From Pedobacter kyonggii (GTDB taxonomy: Bacteria; Bacteroidota; Bacteroidia; Sphingobacteriales; Sphingobacteriaceae), in assembly GCF_004310665.1 (NCBI RefSeq), contig NZ_SIXF01000001.1, positions 1-64,000 of the forward strand: DNA of 64,000 bases, read 5' to 3'. How positions within the stretch are numbered: position 1 is the first letter of the stretch; each line of letters opens with the position of its first letter. Below the pieces are notes generated by a model. It did no database searches. It was given only the letters and a program-made list of their open reading frames with translations, and had not been told where the DNA came from. This document shows, one piece after another, positions 41,685 through 50,696 of this stretch. The translations under genes and the position numbers were made by a program.

Positions 41685-43045
41685 TGAGTACGAGCAAAGA
41701 AATTCTGGATTACGTTAAAAATCATCCCTCTGGAAAAGTAAAATTAGCTGTTGCCGATATCGACGGTATTTTAAGGGGGAAATATGTAGCCGCCGAAAAA
41801 TTCGCATCTCTGGTTGAGGGCCGATTGGGTTTCTGTGATGTTACCTTTGGTTGGGATGCAGGTGATGTGGCTTATGAAAATGGGAAATATACAGGTTGGC
41901 ATACCGGCTATCCCGATGCACAGGTTAAAATTGACTTGAGTACATTCCGAAAAATCCCATGGGAAAATGAGGTACCTTTCTTTTTGGGCGATTTTATTAA
42001 CGATCAGGATCAGGCAAATTATGTTTGTCCGAGGCAGTTGCTAAAGAAACTGATCGCAGAATGCGAAAGTGAAGGATTTTCACCGCTTTTTGCACAGGAA
42101 TTTGAATGGTTCAATTTTTCGGAAACACCAGAGACGATCCAGGAAAAAGGTTTTGTTAATTTAAAACCTTTAAGTCCGGGCATGTTTGGTTATTCCATTT
42201 TGAGGAGCACCTACCGAAACGAGTTTATGAGCGATCTGTTCGAACTGCTGAACAAATTCGATATCCCGATTGAAGGTTTACATACCGAAACCGGGCCTGG
42301 GGTTTACGAAGCAGCCATAAAATATGCTCCTGCTTTACAAGCTGCCGATCAAGCGATATTATTTAAAACAGCCGTAAAAGAAATCGCCTATAAACATGGT
42401 ATACTAGCCACATTTATGGCCAAAATAAGCGAAAATTTACCAGGATGCAGTGGCCATGTGCATCAAAGCCTCTGGGATGCAGGTAAGAAGATCAATTTGT
42501 TCTATGATGAAAAAGATGCAGATAAAATGAGTGAAATAATGAAAAGTTATATCGCTGGTCAGTTGCACTGCCTTCCATACCTTTTACCCATGATTGCCCC
42601 TACCATAAACAGTTACAAACGTTTAGTTGAAGGCGCATGGGCACCAACTACGGTAACCTGGGGAATTGATAACCGTACAACAGCATTACGCGCATTACCC
42701 GGGAGCAAAAAGGCTTCGCGTTTAGAAACTCGGATAGTGGGTTCAGATACCAATCCTTATTTAGCACTTTCGGCCTGTTTGGCTGCTGGAATGCATGGTG
42801 TTAAAAATAAATTAAAACTCGAACAACCTGCTACAAGAGGAAACGGGTATACCGATTTATCGAACGGTACATTATCGCGTAATTTATTTGAAGCAACGCA
42901 AAAGATGAAAAATTCTGATCTGGCCAAAACATTATTAGGCGAAGATTTCGTTGATCACTTTGCCATGACCCGCGAATGGGAATGCAAGCAATATGCTAAA
43001 GTAGTAACCGATTGGGAGCTAAAAAGATATTTAGAAATTATTTAA
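41684..43045 (+). CDS. Glutamine synthetase-like gamma-glutamylamine ligase
   Basis: A 453-residue member of the GS fold that probably joins glutamate to an amine rather than ammonia. Visible GS blocks: KLAVADIDGILRGKYV, FAQEFEWFNFSETPE, LHTETGPGVYEAAIKYAPAL, FMAKISENLPGCSGHVHQSL, and the ATP/glutamate-binding TTVTWGIDNRTTALRALPGS with SRLETRIVGSDTNPYLALSA. It is of the PuuA/GlnA-paralogue type and lies between a permease and dehydrogenases, not next to nitrogen-regulatory genes. The ammonia-site aspartate region differs from true GS as expected for amine substrates. Ethanolamine is the best guess. Confidence 0.85.
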   Translation: MSTSKEILDYVKNHPSGKVKLAVADIDGILRGKYVAAEKFASLVEGRLGFCDVTFGWDAGDVAYENGKYTGWHTGYPDAQVKIDLSTFRKIPWENEVPFFLGDFINDQDQANYVCPRQLLKKLIAECESEGFSPLFAQEFEWFNFSETPETIQEKGFVNLKPLSPGMFGYSILRSTYRNEFMSDLFELLNKFDIPIEGLHTETGPGVYEAAIKYAPALQAADQAILFKTAVKEIAYKHGILATFMAKISENLPGCSGHVHQSLWDAGKKINLFYDEKDADKMSEIMKSYIAGQLHCLPYLLPMIAPTINSYKRLVEGAWAPTTVTWGIDNRTTALRALPGSKKASRLETRIVGSDTNPYLALSACLAAGMHGVKNKLKLEQPATRGNGYTDLSNGTLSRNLFEATQKMKNSDLAKTLLGEDFVDHFAMTREWECKQYAKVVTDWELKRYLEII

Positions 43046-43272
43046 CGTTAATAGTTCAGAATCTTGATATTAACGCCCAACCTTAGGTGACCTCAGGTAC
43101 CTAAGATGGTAAAAAAAACACGCTAAAATGTTGACCACCTAAGCCACTTAGCAACTATTAAGACTGTTAAGTTTAAACAGGATGAAATAACACCACGGCT
43201 TTTGCCTAATGTGTTGAAAATAAATTATGAAGAATAGGTCTTAAAGGCCTAAAAAAGTAAAACAAGAATATC

Positions 43273-44421
43273 ATGATATTTGATAAAATCCATCAGTTTA
43301 ATTTCCCAACAACCATCCGTTTTGGTGCTGGCGCAGTAAAAGAGTTGCCAGCCTACTTAAGTAAGAACAATTTAAAGGCACCATTAATTGTAACCGACCC
43401 CACCATCGCCCAACTTCCCTTTTTTAAAACCATTGTTGACGATTTAAAGGCAAAGGGTATTGCTGTCGAGGTTTTTAGCGACATCCACAAAAACCCGGTA
43501 AAAAGTGACGTTTACAAAGGTACTGATGTTTGGGATGGCACCAATCGCGACAGTATAGTTGGTATTGGTGGTGGTGCAGCTTTAGATGTTGCCCGGGCAA
43601 TTGTACTTCGTGTTAATCACCGCGAAGATTTATTCAAATATGATGATTTAATCGGCGGAGATATCTACGTAACGAAAGATGTTCCACATTTTATCACCAT
43701 CCCAACCACATCTGGTACCGGAAGTGAGGTTGGCCGCAGTGCAATTATTGCCGACGATGAAACCCACCAGAAAAAAATTCTGTTCTCGCCAAAATTAATG
43801 GCGCAGATCGTCTTTGCAGACCCGGAGTTAACCATGGATTTGCCCCCCTTTATCACTGCCGCAACAGGTATGGACGCATTGACACACAATATGGAAGCTT
43901 ATCTGGCCAAGAACTTCCACCCCATGTGTGATGGAATTGCATTAGAGGGAATTTCATTGATCAAAGATGCGCTGGAACGGGCAACCAACAATCCCGATTT
44001 AGAAAGCCGTAGTAAAATGTTAATGGCTTCGATGATGGGCGCAATTGCTTTTCAAAAAGGTTTGGGTGTAGTGCATTCACTTGCGCATCCGCTTTCTTCT
44101 TTGTTAGATACCCATCACGGATTGGCTAATGCAGTGAATATTCCTTATGGTATGCAGTTTAATATTGCTGGTTTTGAAGATCGTTTTAAAAAAATTGCCC
44201 GTACGTTGGATCTCAAGGATGAAAATGGTGAAGCTGTTGTAAAATATCTGTTCGATTTAAATACGAAAGTGAATATTCCGCATAAATTGAGTGATATTGG
44301 CGTTAAAAATGAACATATAGAAACACTTGCCGACTTAGCCTATGCAGATTTTGCACATCCAAACAATCCTAAACCGGTAAGCAGAGAAGATTTTAAAAAA
44401 CTGTACTTAAATGCACTTTAA
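43273..44421 (+). CDS. Iron-containing alcohol dehydrogenase
   Basis: A 382-residue group III NAD(P)-dependent alcohol dehydrogenase. The cofactor loop is GIGGGAALDVARAI (about 94-107), then ITIPTTSGTGSEVGRSAI, and the metal ligands are the aspartate near FADPELTMDLPP region/ATGMDALTHNMEAY and the histidines in HSLAHPLSSLLDTHHGLANA. In this cluster it would oxidise the hydroxyl of a gamma-glutamylated amino alcohol to an aldehyde. A 227-nt gap with short palindromes (CTTAGGT/ACCTAAG near 43083-43106) separates it from the ligase gene. Confidence 0.9.
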   Translation: MIFDKIHQFNFPTTIRFGAGAVKELPAYLSKNNLKAPLIVTDPTIAQLPFFKTIVDDLKAKGIAVEVFSDIHKNPVKSDVYKGTDVWDGTNRDSIVGIGGGAALDVARAIVLRVNHREDLFKYDDLIGGDIYVTKDVPHFITIPTTSGTGSEVGRSAIIADDETHQKKILFSPKLMAQIVFADPELTMDLPPFITAATGMDALTHNMEAYLAKNFHPMCDGIALEGISLIKDALERATNNPDLESRSKMLMASMMGAIAFQKGLGVVHSLAHPLSSLLDTHHGLANAVNIPYGMQFNIAGFEDRFKKIARTLDLKDENGEAVVKYLFDLNTKVNIPHKLSDIGVKNEHIETLADLAYADFAHPNNPKPVSREDFKKLYLNAL

Positions 44422-44538
44422 AATAGAATTAAAAGATTACGGGATTTTAGGATTACTAAACCATTAAAAATCAGTGTAATCTAAAAATCGGTGTAATCAA
44501 CCCGAAGGAAAAAAGATAAATCAGTGGAATTAATTAAT

Positions 44539-45246
44539 ATGTCTGATAAAATAATAATTGGTGTTACCGACTGTAGCAAATTCGACATCTACCGGGATTG
44601 GGTTTTATCCTACAACAAAAATGTGGAGGTAATCCAGCTTGGGTACAAGCTCAACAATTTCGATGAGATCAGAAAGTGCAATGGGATTGTTTTGACAGGA
44701 GGTGAAGATGTTCACCCCCGTTTTTACTATCAGCCTGAATATTATCCTTATTGTTATGAGGATGATATTGACGAAAAACGCGATGAGTTTGAATTTAAAG
44801 TGTTAGCCTATACTGAAGCCAATTCTGTTCCTGTTTTAGGCATTTGTAGGGGCATGCAGGTAGGTAACGTATTTTTTGGCGGAACTTTGATCCCTGATAT
44901 CCCAACCTGGGGAAAATTCGATCATTCAAAAATGCATGACAAATCAGATCGCTATCACGAGATCATCATCAATCCTTCCTCATGGCTGAACCAGATTGTG
45001 AATACCGATAAAGGTTTAGTGAACAGTAACCATCACCAAAGCACCGATAAAACAGGGAAAGGTCTGGTTGTAAGTGCAATCTCTCCCGATGGTGTTACAG
45101 AGGCTATGGAGCGGATGGAACCAGAAGGGAAATCCTTTTTGTTATTCGTACAATGGCACCCTGAACGGTTAAAAGACCAGCAGGGTCCCTTTAGCAAAAA
45201 TATACATAGTGCATTTATAAATTCAATCGTTAACCACAATAAATAA
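44539..45246 (+). CDS. Gamma-glutamyl-gamma-aminobutyrate hydrolase-like peptidase (class I glutamine amidotransferase, C26)
   Basis: A 235-residue PuuD-like hydrolase. The nucleophilic cysteine is in VLGICRGMQVGNVFFGG (about residue 97), with LTGGEDVHPRFY before it and the His-Glu pair in FVQWHPERLKDQQ. It would release glutamate from a gamma-glutamylated product. I start at the ATG (MSDKIIIGVTD); the upstream GTG at 44524 adds five residues. It follows the iron alcohol dehydrogenase by 117 nt and precedes the aldehyde dehydrogenase, matching a Puu-like order of reactions. Confidence 0.88.
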   Translation: MSDKIIIGVTDCSKFDIYRDWVLSYNKNVEVIQLGYKLNNFDEIRKCNGIVLTGGEDVHPRFYYQPEYYPYCYEDDIDEKRDEFEFKVLAYTEANSVPVLGICRGMQVGNVFFGGTLIPDIPTWGKFDHSKMHDKSDRYHEIIINPSSWLNQIVNTDKGLVNSNHHQSTDKTGKGLVVSAISPDGVTEAMERMEPEGKSFLLFVQWHPERLKDQQGPFSKNIHSAFINSIVNHNK

Positions 45247-45325
45247 TCGCTCGGAGACAATGGTTAGCGCGGAGTAACAATATTCCGTGATTTCTGTGTT
45301 TCCGTGGCAATAATCAATAGGAAAG

Positions 45326-46690
45326 ATGCAGATCATCAACCCCGCAACAGAAGAAATTATTACCAGCTTAGCGGAAGATAACCCATCTACGCTTCAAAAC
45401 AAATTTGATACTTTAAAAAAGGCTCAACCTCAATGGGCCAACAAAACCCTTAGCGAAAGGATTTCGGTTATCGCTCAGTTTAGTGATTTATTGGAAGCGG
45501 AGACAGAAGAACTGGCCGCAGTGCTAACCTCCGAAGTAGGCAAACCGCTCCAACAATCTCGCAACGAGATTAATGGCGCAAGATCCCGCATCAAATGGAT
45601 GTTGGCCAATGCAGAAAAATACCTGGCCGATGAAATAATGACGGATGAACCGGGCCTCAAAGAAATCATTAAATACGAACCGCTGGGTGTAGTTTGTAAT
45701 ATCTCTGCCTGGAATTACCCTTATCTGGTTGGCGTGAATGTATTTATCCCGGCTTTATTGAGTGGCAATGCTGTAATGTACAAACCCTCAGAATATGCCA
45801 CCTTAACTGGAATCGAGATTGAAAAAATATTAAAAAAAGCAGGTGTACCTGATAATGTCTTCCAAATCGCTATTGGCGCAAAAGAAACGGGAGCGGCCTT
45901 ATTAGAGATGAGTTTTGATGGTTATTTCTTCACAGGCTCCTATAAAACGGGAAAATTTATTTACGAGAAAGTAGCGGCAAAAATGGTTCCCTGCCAATTG
46001 GAGTTAGGAGGAAAAGATCCGTTGTACATTGCCGAAGATGTAACCGATGTTGCTTCTGCTGCAGTTGGTACGGCCGATGGTGCTTTTTACAATAACGGAC
46101 AAAGCTGTTGTTCAGTTGAGCGCATTTATGTGCATGAGAAAAATTACGAAAATTACTTAAATGCCTTTGTTACCGAAGTTAAGAGCTGGAAAACGGGCCA
46201 ACCAACAACCAATGGTGTATATATTGGTGCCTTAACACGGAGAGAGCAGATTTTGGTGTTGGAGAACCAAATTAAGGATGCCTTAAGTAAAGGTGCAACA
46301 TTATTAACTGGCGGAAAGGCTGTTGCGGGAAAGGGCTATTATTTTGAACCAACGGTGCTAACAGATGTTACCAATGATATGCTAGTGATGCAGGAAGAAA
46401 GTTTCGGACCAATTATCGGAATTATGAAGGTGAAAGACGATGCTGAGGCCTTAAATATGATGAAAGATACGGATTATGGCTTAACGGCATCGGTTTATAC
46501 AGCCGATCAGGCAAGGGCTGAAAAAATACTGTCTCAGCTTGACGCAGGTTCGGGTTATTGGAACTGCTGCGACAGAGTGAGTGCAGCACTGCCCTGGAAC
46601 GGAAGAAAATATTCGGGTATTGGTGCTACCCTATCACATCAGGGATTAAGGGCCTTTACTAAACCTAAAGGTTATCACTTAAGGGGATAA
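45326..46690 (+). CDS. NAD(P)-dependent aldehyde dehydrogenase
   Basis: A 454-residue ALDH. Catalytic cysteine motif FYNNGQSCCSVERIYVH (about residues 251-267), catalytic glutamate in CQLELGGKDPLYI (about 222-234), and NAD motifs NISAWNYPYLVG and FTGSYKTGKFI. The C-terminal part includes EESFGPIIGIMKV. It is shorter than classical 480-residue ALDHs, like the succinate-semialdehyde-type subgroup. By context it would oxidise a gamma-glutamyl aldehyde to the acid. ATG lies 80 nt after the hydrolase gene. Confidence 0.9.
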   Translation: MQIINPATEEIITSLAEDNPSTLQNKFDTLKKAQPQWANKTLSERISVIAQFSDLLEAETEELAAVLTSEVGKPLQQSRNEINGARSRIKWMLANAEKYLADEIMTDEPGLKEIIKYEPLGVVCNISAWNYPYLVGVNVFIPALLSGNAVMYKPSEYATLTGIEIEKILKKAGVPDNVFQIAIGAKETGAALLEMSFDGYFFTGSYKTGKFIYEKVAAKMVPCQLELGGKDPLYIAEDVTDVASAAVGTADGAFYNNGQSCCSVERIYVHEKNYENYLNAFVTEVKSWKTGQPTTNGVYIGALTRREQILVLENQIKDALSKGATLLTGGKAVAGKGYYFEPTVLTDVTNDMLVMQEESFGPIIGIMKVKDDAEALNMMKDTDYGLTASVYTADQARAEKILSQLDAGSGYWNCCDRVSAALPWNGRKYSGIGATLSHQGLRAFTKPKGYHLRG

Positions 46691-46693
46691 TAA

Positions 46694-47082
46694 ATGGAAA
46701 ACGACAGCGACAATCAACTTATTGAAGGCGAAATTGCCGATTATTTATTAACTGATAATGGGATACTGATTTCTTACAGTAAAAACATTTTACGTACAGT
46801 AGAAAATATTGCTGCCAATGTTGAACTGGTGAAGAAAATTACGGGGAATAGAAAGTTCCACTGTTAATTTACTTAAAAAATTCTCCTGTTCCAGACAAAG
46901 AAACACGAAAGTTTTCTACGGAGCAATTGCCTCAAATTTATACGGCTATGGCGATGGTTTCGAAACCCGGTTTAGCCCAATTGATTATGAAGATCCTCTT
47001 TAAGTTTCAAACCCCTCCTATCCCAATTAAATCATTTACGGATGATAAGAAAGCTATGGAATGGTTGAAAAAGTTTTTATAA
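46694..47082 (+). pseudogene. Small STAS-like protein gene broken by a single-base frameshift
   Basis: The first frame (ATG 46694) encodes LLTDNGILISYSKNILRTVE with NVELVKKITGNRK and then stops at 46865. One base out of phase from about 46852 the frame continues as VPLLIYLKNSPVPDKETRKF, then SKPGLAQLIMKILFKF and SFTDDKKAMEWLKKFL to a stop at 47082. Restoring one A in the AGAAAG run at 46852-46854 gives one protein of about 129 residues. The shape (alternating strand-helix, final D(D/E)xxAxxWL) resembles STAS-like small proteins of Bacteroidota. Decay or a sequencing indel are both possible. Confidence 0.65.
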
Positions 47083-47137
47083 ATTAAATTTTGATACAGT
47101 AATTAACCCGGTTCGCTGAGATACAAACTGAAACTTA

Positions 47138-47145
47138 TAAATTTG
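47138..47145 (+). promoter_or_regulatory. TAnnTTTG element directly before a start codon
   Basis: TAAATTTG ends 3 nt before the ATG at 47149, so the transcript would be leaderless. No clear TTTG box is seen 19-21 nt upstream. Confidence 0.4.
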
Positions 47146-47148
47146 CAA

Positions 47149-47783
47149 ATGTCCGCTCCAGAACACAAAAAAAATAGATGGTTAATTAAAGATCGTTTTT
47201 TTGACAGGCATCCAAAAGAATTATCATTTACGCCACAATCAATACTATTTGGCAATCAAAAATTATCAGCTCCCACAATAACTGATTTATCTAAAGAAGA
47301 GCCGTTAGAATATCGTTTTGGGATTAGAGGATTTGAATTTATCATAGGGAGAAAGTATCAATTATTGATTAAGAACAGCGATGGGGAAATGATCAAAATA
47401 AGTTTCGGTTCTTATTATGGAATCAATAAAGTCCATTTGTATAATCAATATGCCGAAATATTAAATCAATTATGGGAAAGCTATTTCGATGGGTTAGTGG
47501 ATCATTATTTAGCACTGTTTAGTCAAAAAACACCTTTCACTTTAGCAAATGTAAAGTTTGATGAATTTGGAATCAAAATTAAATCCGCAACCTTTATTAA
47601 GGAAGAAGAAAAATCGTTGCTTTGGCCTGATGTAGGCACCAAAAATTACCACACCTATTTTGCCATCTTTTCAAAACAAAATCCATCAAATATCAATAAA
47701 GGATATAGTATTTAGATGATTGGAATACGGGAGTTTTATACAGTGTTATTGAAACGATATTAAAAGAGATAGAGGGTAAATAA
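47149..47783 (+). CDS. Uncharacterised protein, C-terminus cut by a probable one-base deletion
   Basis: The uninterrupted frame encodes 188 residues (47149-47715) beginning MSAPEHKKNRWLIKDRFF. It contains FGIRGFEFIIGRKYQLLIKN and YHTYFAIFSKQNPSNINKGY. I do not recognise the family. Directly after the TAG at 47713-47715, another frame continues without interruption as DDWNTGVLYSVIETILKEIE to a TAA at 47781-47783. One missing T in the TTT run at 47711-47713 would join them. No signal peptide or helix is seen. Confidence 0.6.
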
Positions 47784-48118
47784 TCCTTTCAAAGAATTAA
47801 TGAATATGTTTTCCCCGGTTTTTGCTCTGCGCCGATCAGCCAAATCTGCGGGACAAAACTGCTATTCCCGCAGATCAAGAAGATTTTCGAAGATGATGAC
47901 TTTCTCTGTGAATTTTGTGGTTAAGTCTTCGACTCCGCTCAGGCTGACAAATCTCTAATAATGTCATAAATTCAATCACGATTTTTATCCAAACCAAACG
48001 CTATGTGCCCCGCGCTTTGCTTCTTGCACATTTCCCTCCGCACAAATACCTTCGATTAAAATCTTTTTTAATAAATTGCGGATTATACTTATACGGTTAA
48101 CCCGCTTTAATTATTTTA
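47784..48118. other. Intergenic region with short dispersed repeats
   Basis: No gene. It contains AATCTGCGGGACAAAACTGC with TATTCCCGCAGATCAAG (47848-47881, an inverted pair around the CTGCGGGA/TCCCGCAG arms) and a fragment CTTCGACTCCGCTCAGGCTGACA (47927-47950) of the widespread CGACAGGCTCAGGATGACA family. Confidence 0.55.
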
Positions 48119-50068
48119 ATGAAAAAATTATTCCTGATTATCTCCTGCTGTTTTTTTGCAGCCAATACCTTCGCTCAGTCTATTGTTACAGAAACGGAAA
48201 TCGGCGATTCCGAAAGCGCGGTTGTGCAAACACCAATTGCCATCATCCCAGAACCCGTATCGTTGATGAAAAAGGCAGGTACTTTTACCTTGCCAGAAAA
48301 TGTAACCATCCAGACCGTTAAGAGTGGAGAGTTAAAGCAATCAATTACTTACTTATCAGACCGGATTAGTAATGCTACAGGGAAATTTGTAAGCACAGTG
48401 AGTAATTCAAGTCACCCAACTATTAAACTGATTTTAAATACTCAAGAAGATACCCAACTCGGTAAAGAAGGTTACAAACTAAATGTTAATCCCACCCAGG
48501 TTGTCATCACAGCAAATCAGCCTGCTGGTATTTTTTATGGGGTTCAATCCTTACTTCAGCTTTTCCCAGCCGAAATAGAAAGCAAGGAACTAGTAAATGA
48601 TATCAAATGGAAGGCGCCTTGTGTTGATGTGGTAGATTATCCGAAATTAGGGTGGAGAGGTTTAATGTTTGATGTAGCCCGCCACTTTTTCACCAAACAG
48701 GAGGTAAAGCAGTTTATTGATGATATGGCCCGTTATAAATTTAATCTGTTGCATTTGCACCTCGCAGATGATGAAGGCTGGAGAATCGAAATTAAAGGCT
48801 TACCTAAATTAACCGAAGTAGGTGCATGGAGTGTTAAAAAAACCGGGACTTTTGGCGATTTTACACCACCAACGGCAGATGAGCCCCGTACTTACGGTGG
48901 TTTTTATACACAAGAAGATATTAAAGAACTTGTTCAGTATGCACAAGAACGTTTTGTAAACATATTACCCGAAATTGATGTTCCGGGGCATAGTTTAGCT
49001 ATTATCGCTTCTTACCCTGAATTATCCTGCACACCCGATGCGGTTAATTATAAAGTACGCTCGGGCGAGAAAATAATGGACTGGAGCCGTGGTGCCCCGC
49101 CAACAGCTTTGCTTGATAATACGCTTTGCCCGGCAAACGAAAAAGTTTATGTGTTTTTAGATTCGGTACTTACCCAGGTAGCTAAACTTTTTCCTTTCGA
49201 ATATATCCACATGGGTGGTGATGAAGCCCCTCATAATTTCTGGGAGAAGAACGATCAGGTTAAAGCCTTAATGCTTCGTGAAGGTTTAAAAACCATTCCG
49301 CAGGTGCAGGCATATTTTGAAAAACGTGTAGAACAGATCGTAATTTCGAAAGGCAAAAAATTTATGGGCTGGGACGAAATTCTTGAAGGTGGTGTATCGC
49401 CAACAGCAGCCGTAATGAGTTGGAGAGGAATGAAATATGGTATCCAGGCAGCTAACGACAAACACAATGTGGTAATGAGCCCTACTGACTTTGCCTATTT
49501 AGATTATATGCAGGCCGATGCCATTACCGAACCTAAAGTATATGCTTCGCTGCGGTTAAATAAAACCTATCAGTTTAACCCGATACCTGCAGGCGTAAAT
49601 GCGCAATATATTATCGGTGCACAAGCCAACCTGTGGACAGAACAGGTTTTTACTTTCCGCCAGGTACAATATATGCTTTGGCCTCGGGCTTTTGCCATTG
49701 CCGAATCGATCTGGAGTCCGATTGAAAAGAAAAACTGGACCAATTTCGTTGACCGTACACAACAGCATTTCAAACGATTAGATTTCGCAGAGATTAAATA
49801 CTCCCCTGCTATTTACGATCCGATTTTCACGGTAAAACGCAGTGCCGATAAACAGTTAATGATCGAATTAACCACAGAAATAGATGGTTTGGATATTTAC
49901 TATAGCTTTGATAACTCTACTCCCGATCGCTTTTACCCGAAATACACCGCCGCACTACAGGTACCAAAAGATGCCAGCATGTTACGTGTAATTACCTATC
50001 GTGGTAAACAACCTATTGGAAGATTGATCAGTATGCCTGTTGCTGATTTACAGAAAAGGGCGCGTTAA
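48119..50068 (+). CDS. Beta-N-acetylhexosaminidase (GH20)
   Basis: A 649-residue exported glycoside hydrolase that removes terminal N-acetylhexosamine. Signal peptide KKLFLIISCCFFAANTFAQ, then a GH20b domain (about 35-165) and the GH20 barrel (WRGLMFDVARHFFTKQEVKQ, LHLHLADDEGWRIEI, EIDVPGHSLAII). The catalytic Asp-Glu pair is in YIHMGGDEAPHNFW. A C-terminal small domain (LTTEIDGLDIYYSFDNSTP) resembles chitobiase C-terminal modules. Likely involved in chitin or glycan use; no linked SusC/SusD genes are present. Confidence 0.94.
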   Translation: MKKLFLIISCCFFAANTFAQSIVTETEIGDSESAVVQTPIAIIPEPVSLMKKAGTFTLPENVTIQTVKSGELKQSITYLSDRISNATGKFVSTVSNSSHPTIKLILNTQEDTQLGKEGYKLNVNPTQVVITANQPAGIFYGVQSLLQLFPAEIESKELVNDIKWKAPCVDVVDYPKLGWRGLMFDVARHFFTKQEVKQFIDDMARYKFNLLHLHLADDEGWRIEIKGLPKLTEVGAWSVKKTGTFGDFTPPTADEPRTYGGFYTQEDIKELVQYAQERFVNILPEIDVPGHSLAIIASYPELSCTPDAVNYKVRSGEKIMDWSRGAPPTALLDNTLCPANEKVYVFLDSVLTQVAKLFPFEYIHMGGDEAPHNFWEKNDQVKALMLREGLKTIPQVQAYFEKRVEQIVISKGKKFMGWDEILEGGVSPTAAVMSWRGMKYGIQAANDKHNVVMSPTDFAYLDYMQADAITEPKVYASLRLNKTYQFNPIPAGVNAQYIIGAQANLWTEQVFTFRQVQYMLWPRAFAIAESIWSPIEKKNWTNFVDRTQQHFKRLDFAEIKYSPAIYDPIFTVKRSADKQLMIELTTEIDGLDIYYSFDNSTPDRFYPKYTAALQVPKDASMLRVITYRGKQPIGRLISMPVADLQKRAR

Positions 50069-50119
50069 CCAATTAACATTAAGATTCCCGCCTTCGCGGG
50101 AAAGACGAAAATATCTACA

Positions 50120-50590
50120 ATGGGTAAAGAAATAGAGCGTAAATTTTTGATTGATCAGCAGAAGTGGGATGACCTGAGCAAACCAGAGGGAAAGCTTTTT
50201 AGGCAAGGCTATCTGCTTACGGATAAAGATAAAACCATACGTGTAAGGGCAACAGAAACCAAAGGATTTTTAACCATAAAAGGTCAAACAATAGGGGCCA
50301 CGCGGATGGAATACGAATATGAAATCCCAGTTGCTGAGGCCACAGAATTATTGGATAATTTTTCTTTATCTGAGCTTTCGAAAACCCGCTACGAAATTCC
50401 GTTTAGCGGTAAACTTTGGGAAGTAGACGTATTTTTAGGCGATAATAAAGGTCTAACTGTCGCCGAAATTGAACTTGACAGTGAAGACGAAATATTCGAC
50501 ATCCCAGATTGGGTAAGCAGAGAGGTTACTGAAGAAGAAAAATATTACAATTCTAACCTAACAGTTACCCCCTTTAAAGATTGGATTTAA
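50120..50590 (+). CDS. CYTH domain protein (inorganic triphosphatase-like)
   Basis: A 156-residue single CYTH domain. The N-terminal ExExK motif is EIERKFLI (residues 4-11), with KTIRVRATETKGFLTIKG and GLTVAEIELDSEDE following. This matches triphosphate tunnel enzymes, whose small bacterial members hydrolyse inorganic triphosphate or other polyphosphates. No CHAD domain is attached. The gene lies 51 nt after the GH20 gene and may be read through from it, but they share no obvious function. Confidence 0.88.
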   Translation: MGKEIERKFLIDQQKWDDLSKPEGKLFRQGYLLTDKDKTIRVRATETKGFLTIKGQTIGATRMEYEYEIPVAEATELLDNFSLSELSKTRYEIPFSGKLWEVDVFLGDNKGLTVAEIELDSEDEIFDIPDWVSREVTEEEKYYNSNLTVTPFKDWI

Positions 50591-50696
50591 TTTTCAGAAT
50601 GATTCTATCGTTTCAATTCTTCTAATAGCTTGCAGATCCATAGTTATTAAAATTCAAAAAAAGACCCCATAACTTTAAAAATCATAAGGCCTTTAT

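Noticed and set aside
40371-46690. Interpretation of the cluster as a putrescine (Puu) pathway
   Set aside because: There is no FAD amine oxidase (PuuB-like) and an alcohol dehydrogenase is present instead, so a primary diamine is less likely than an amino alcohol.
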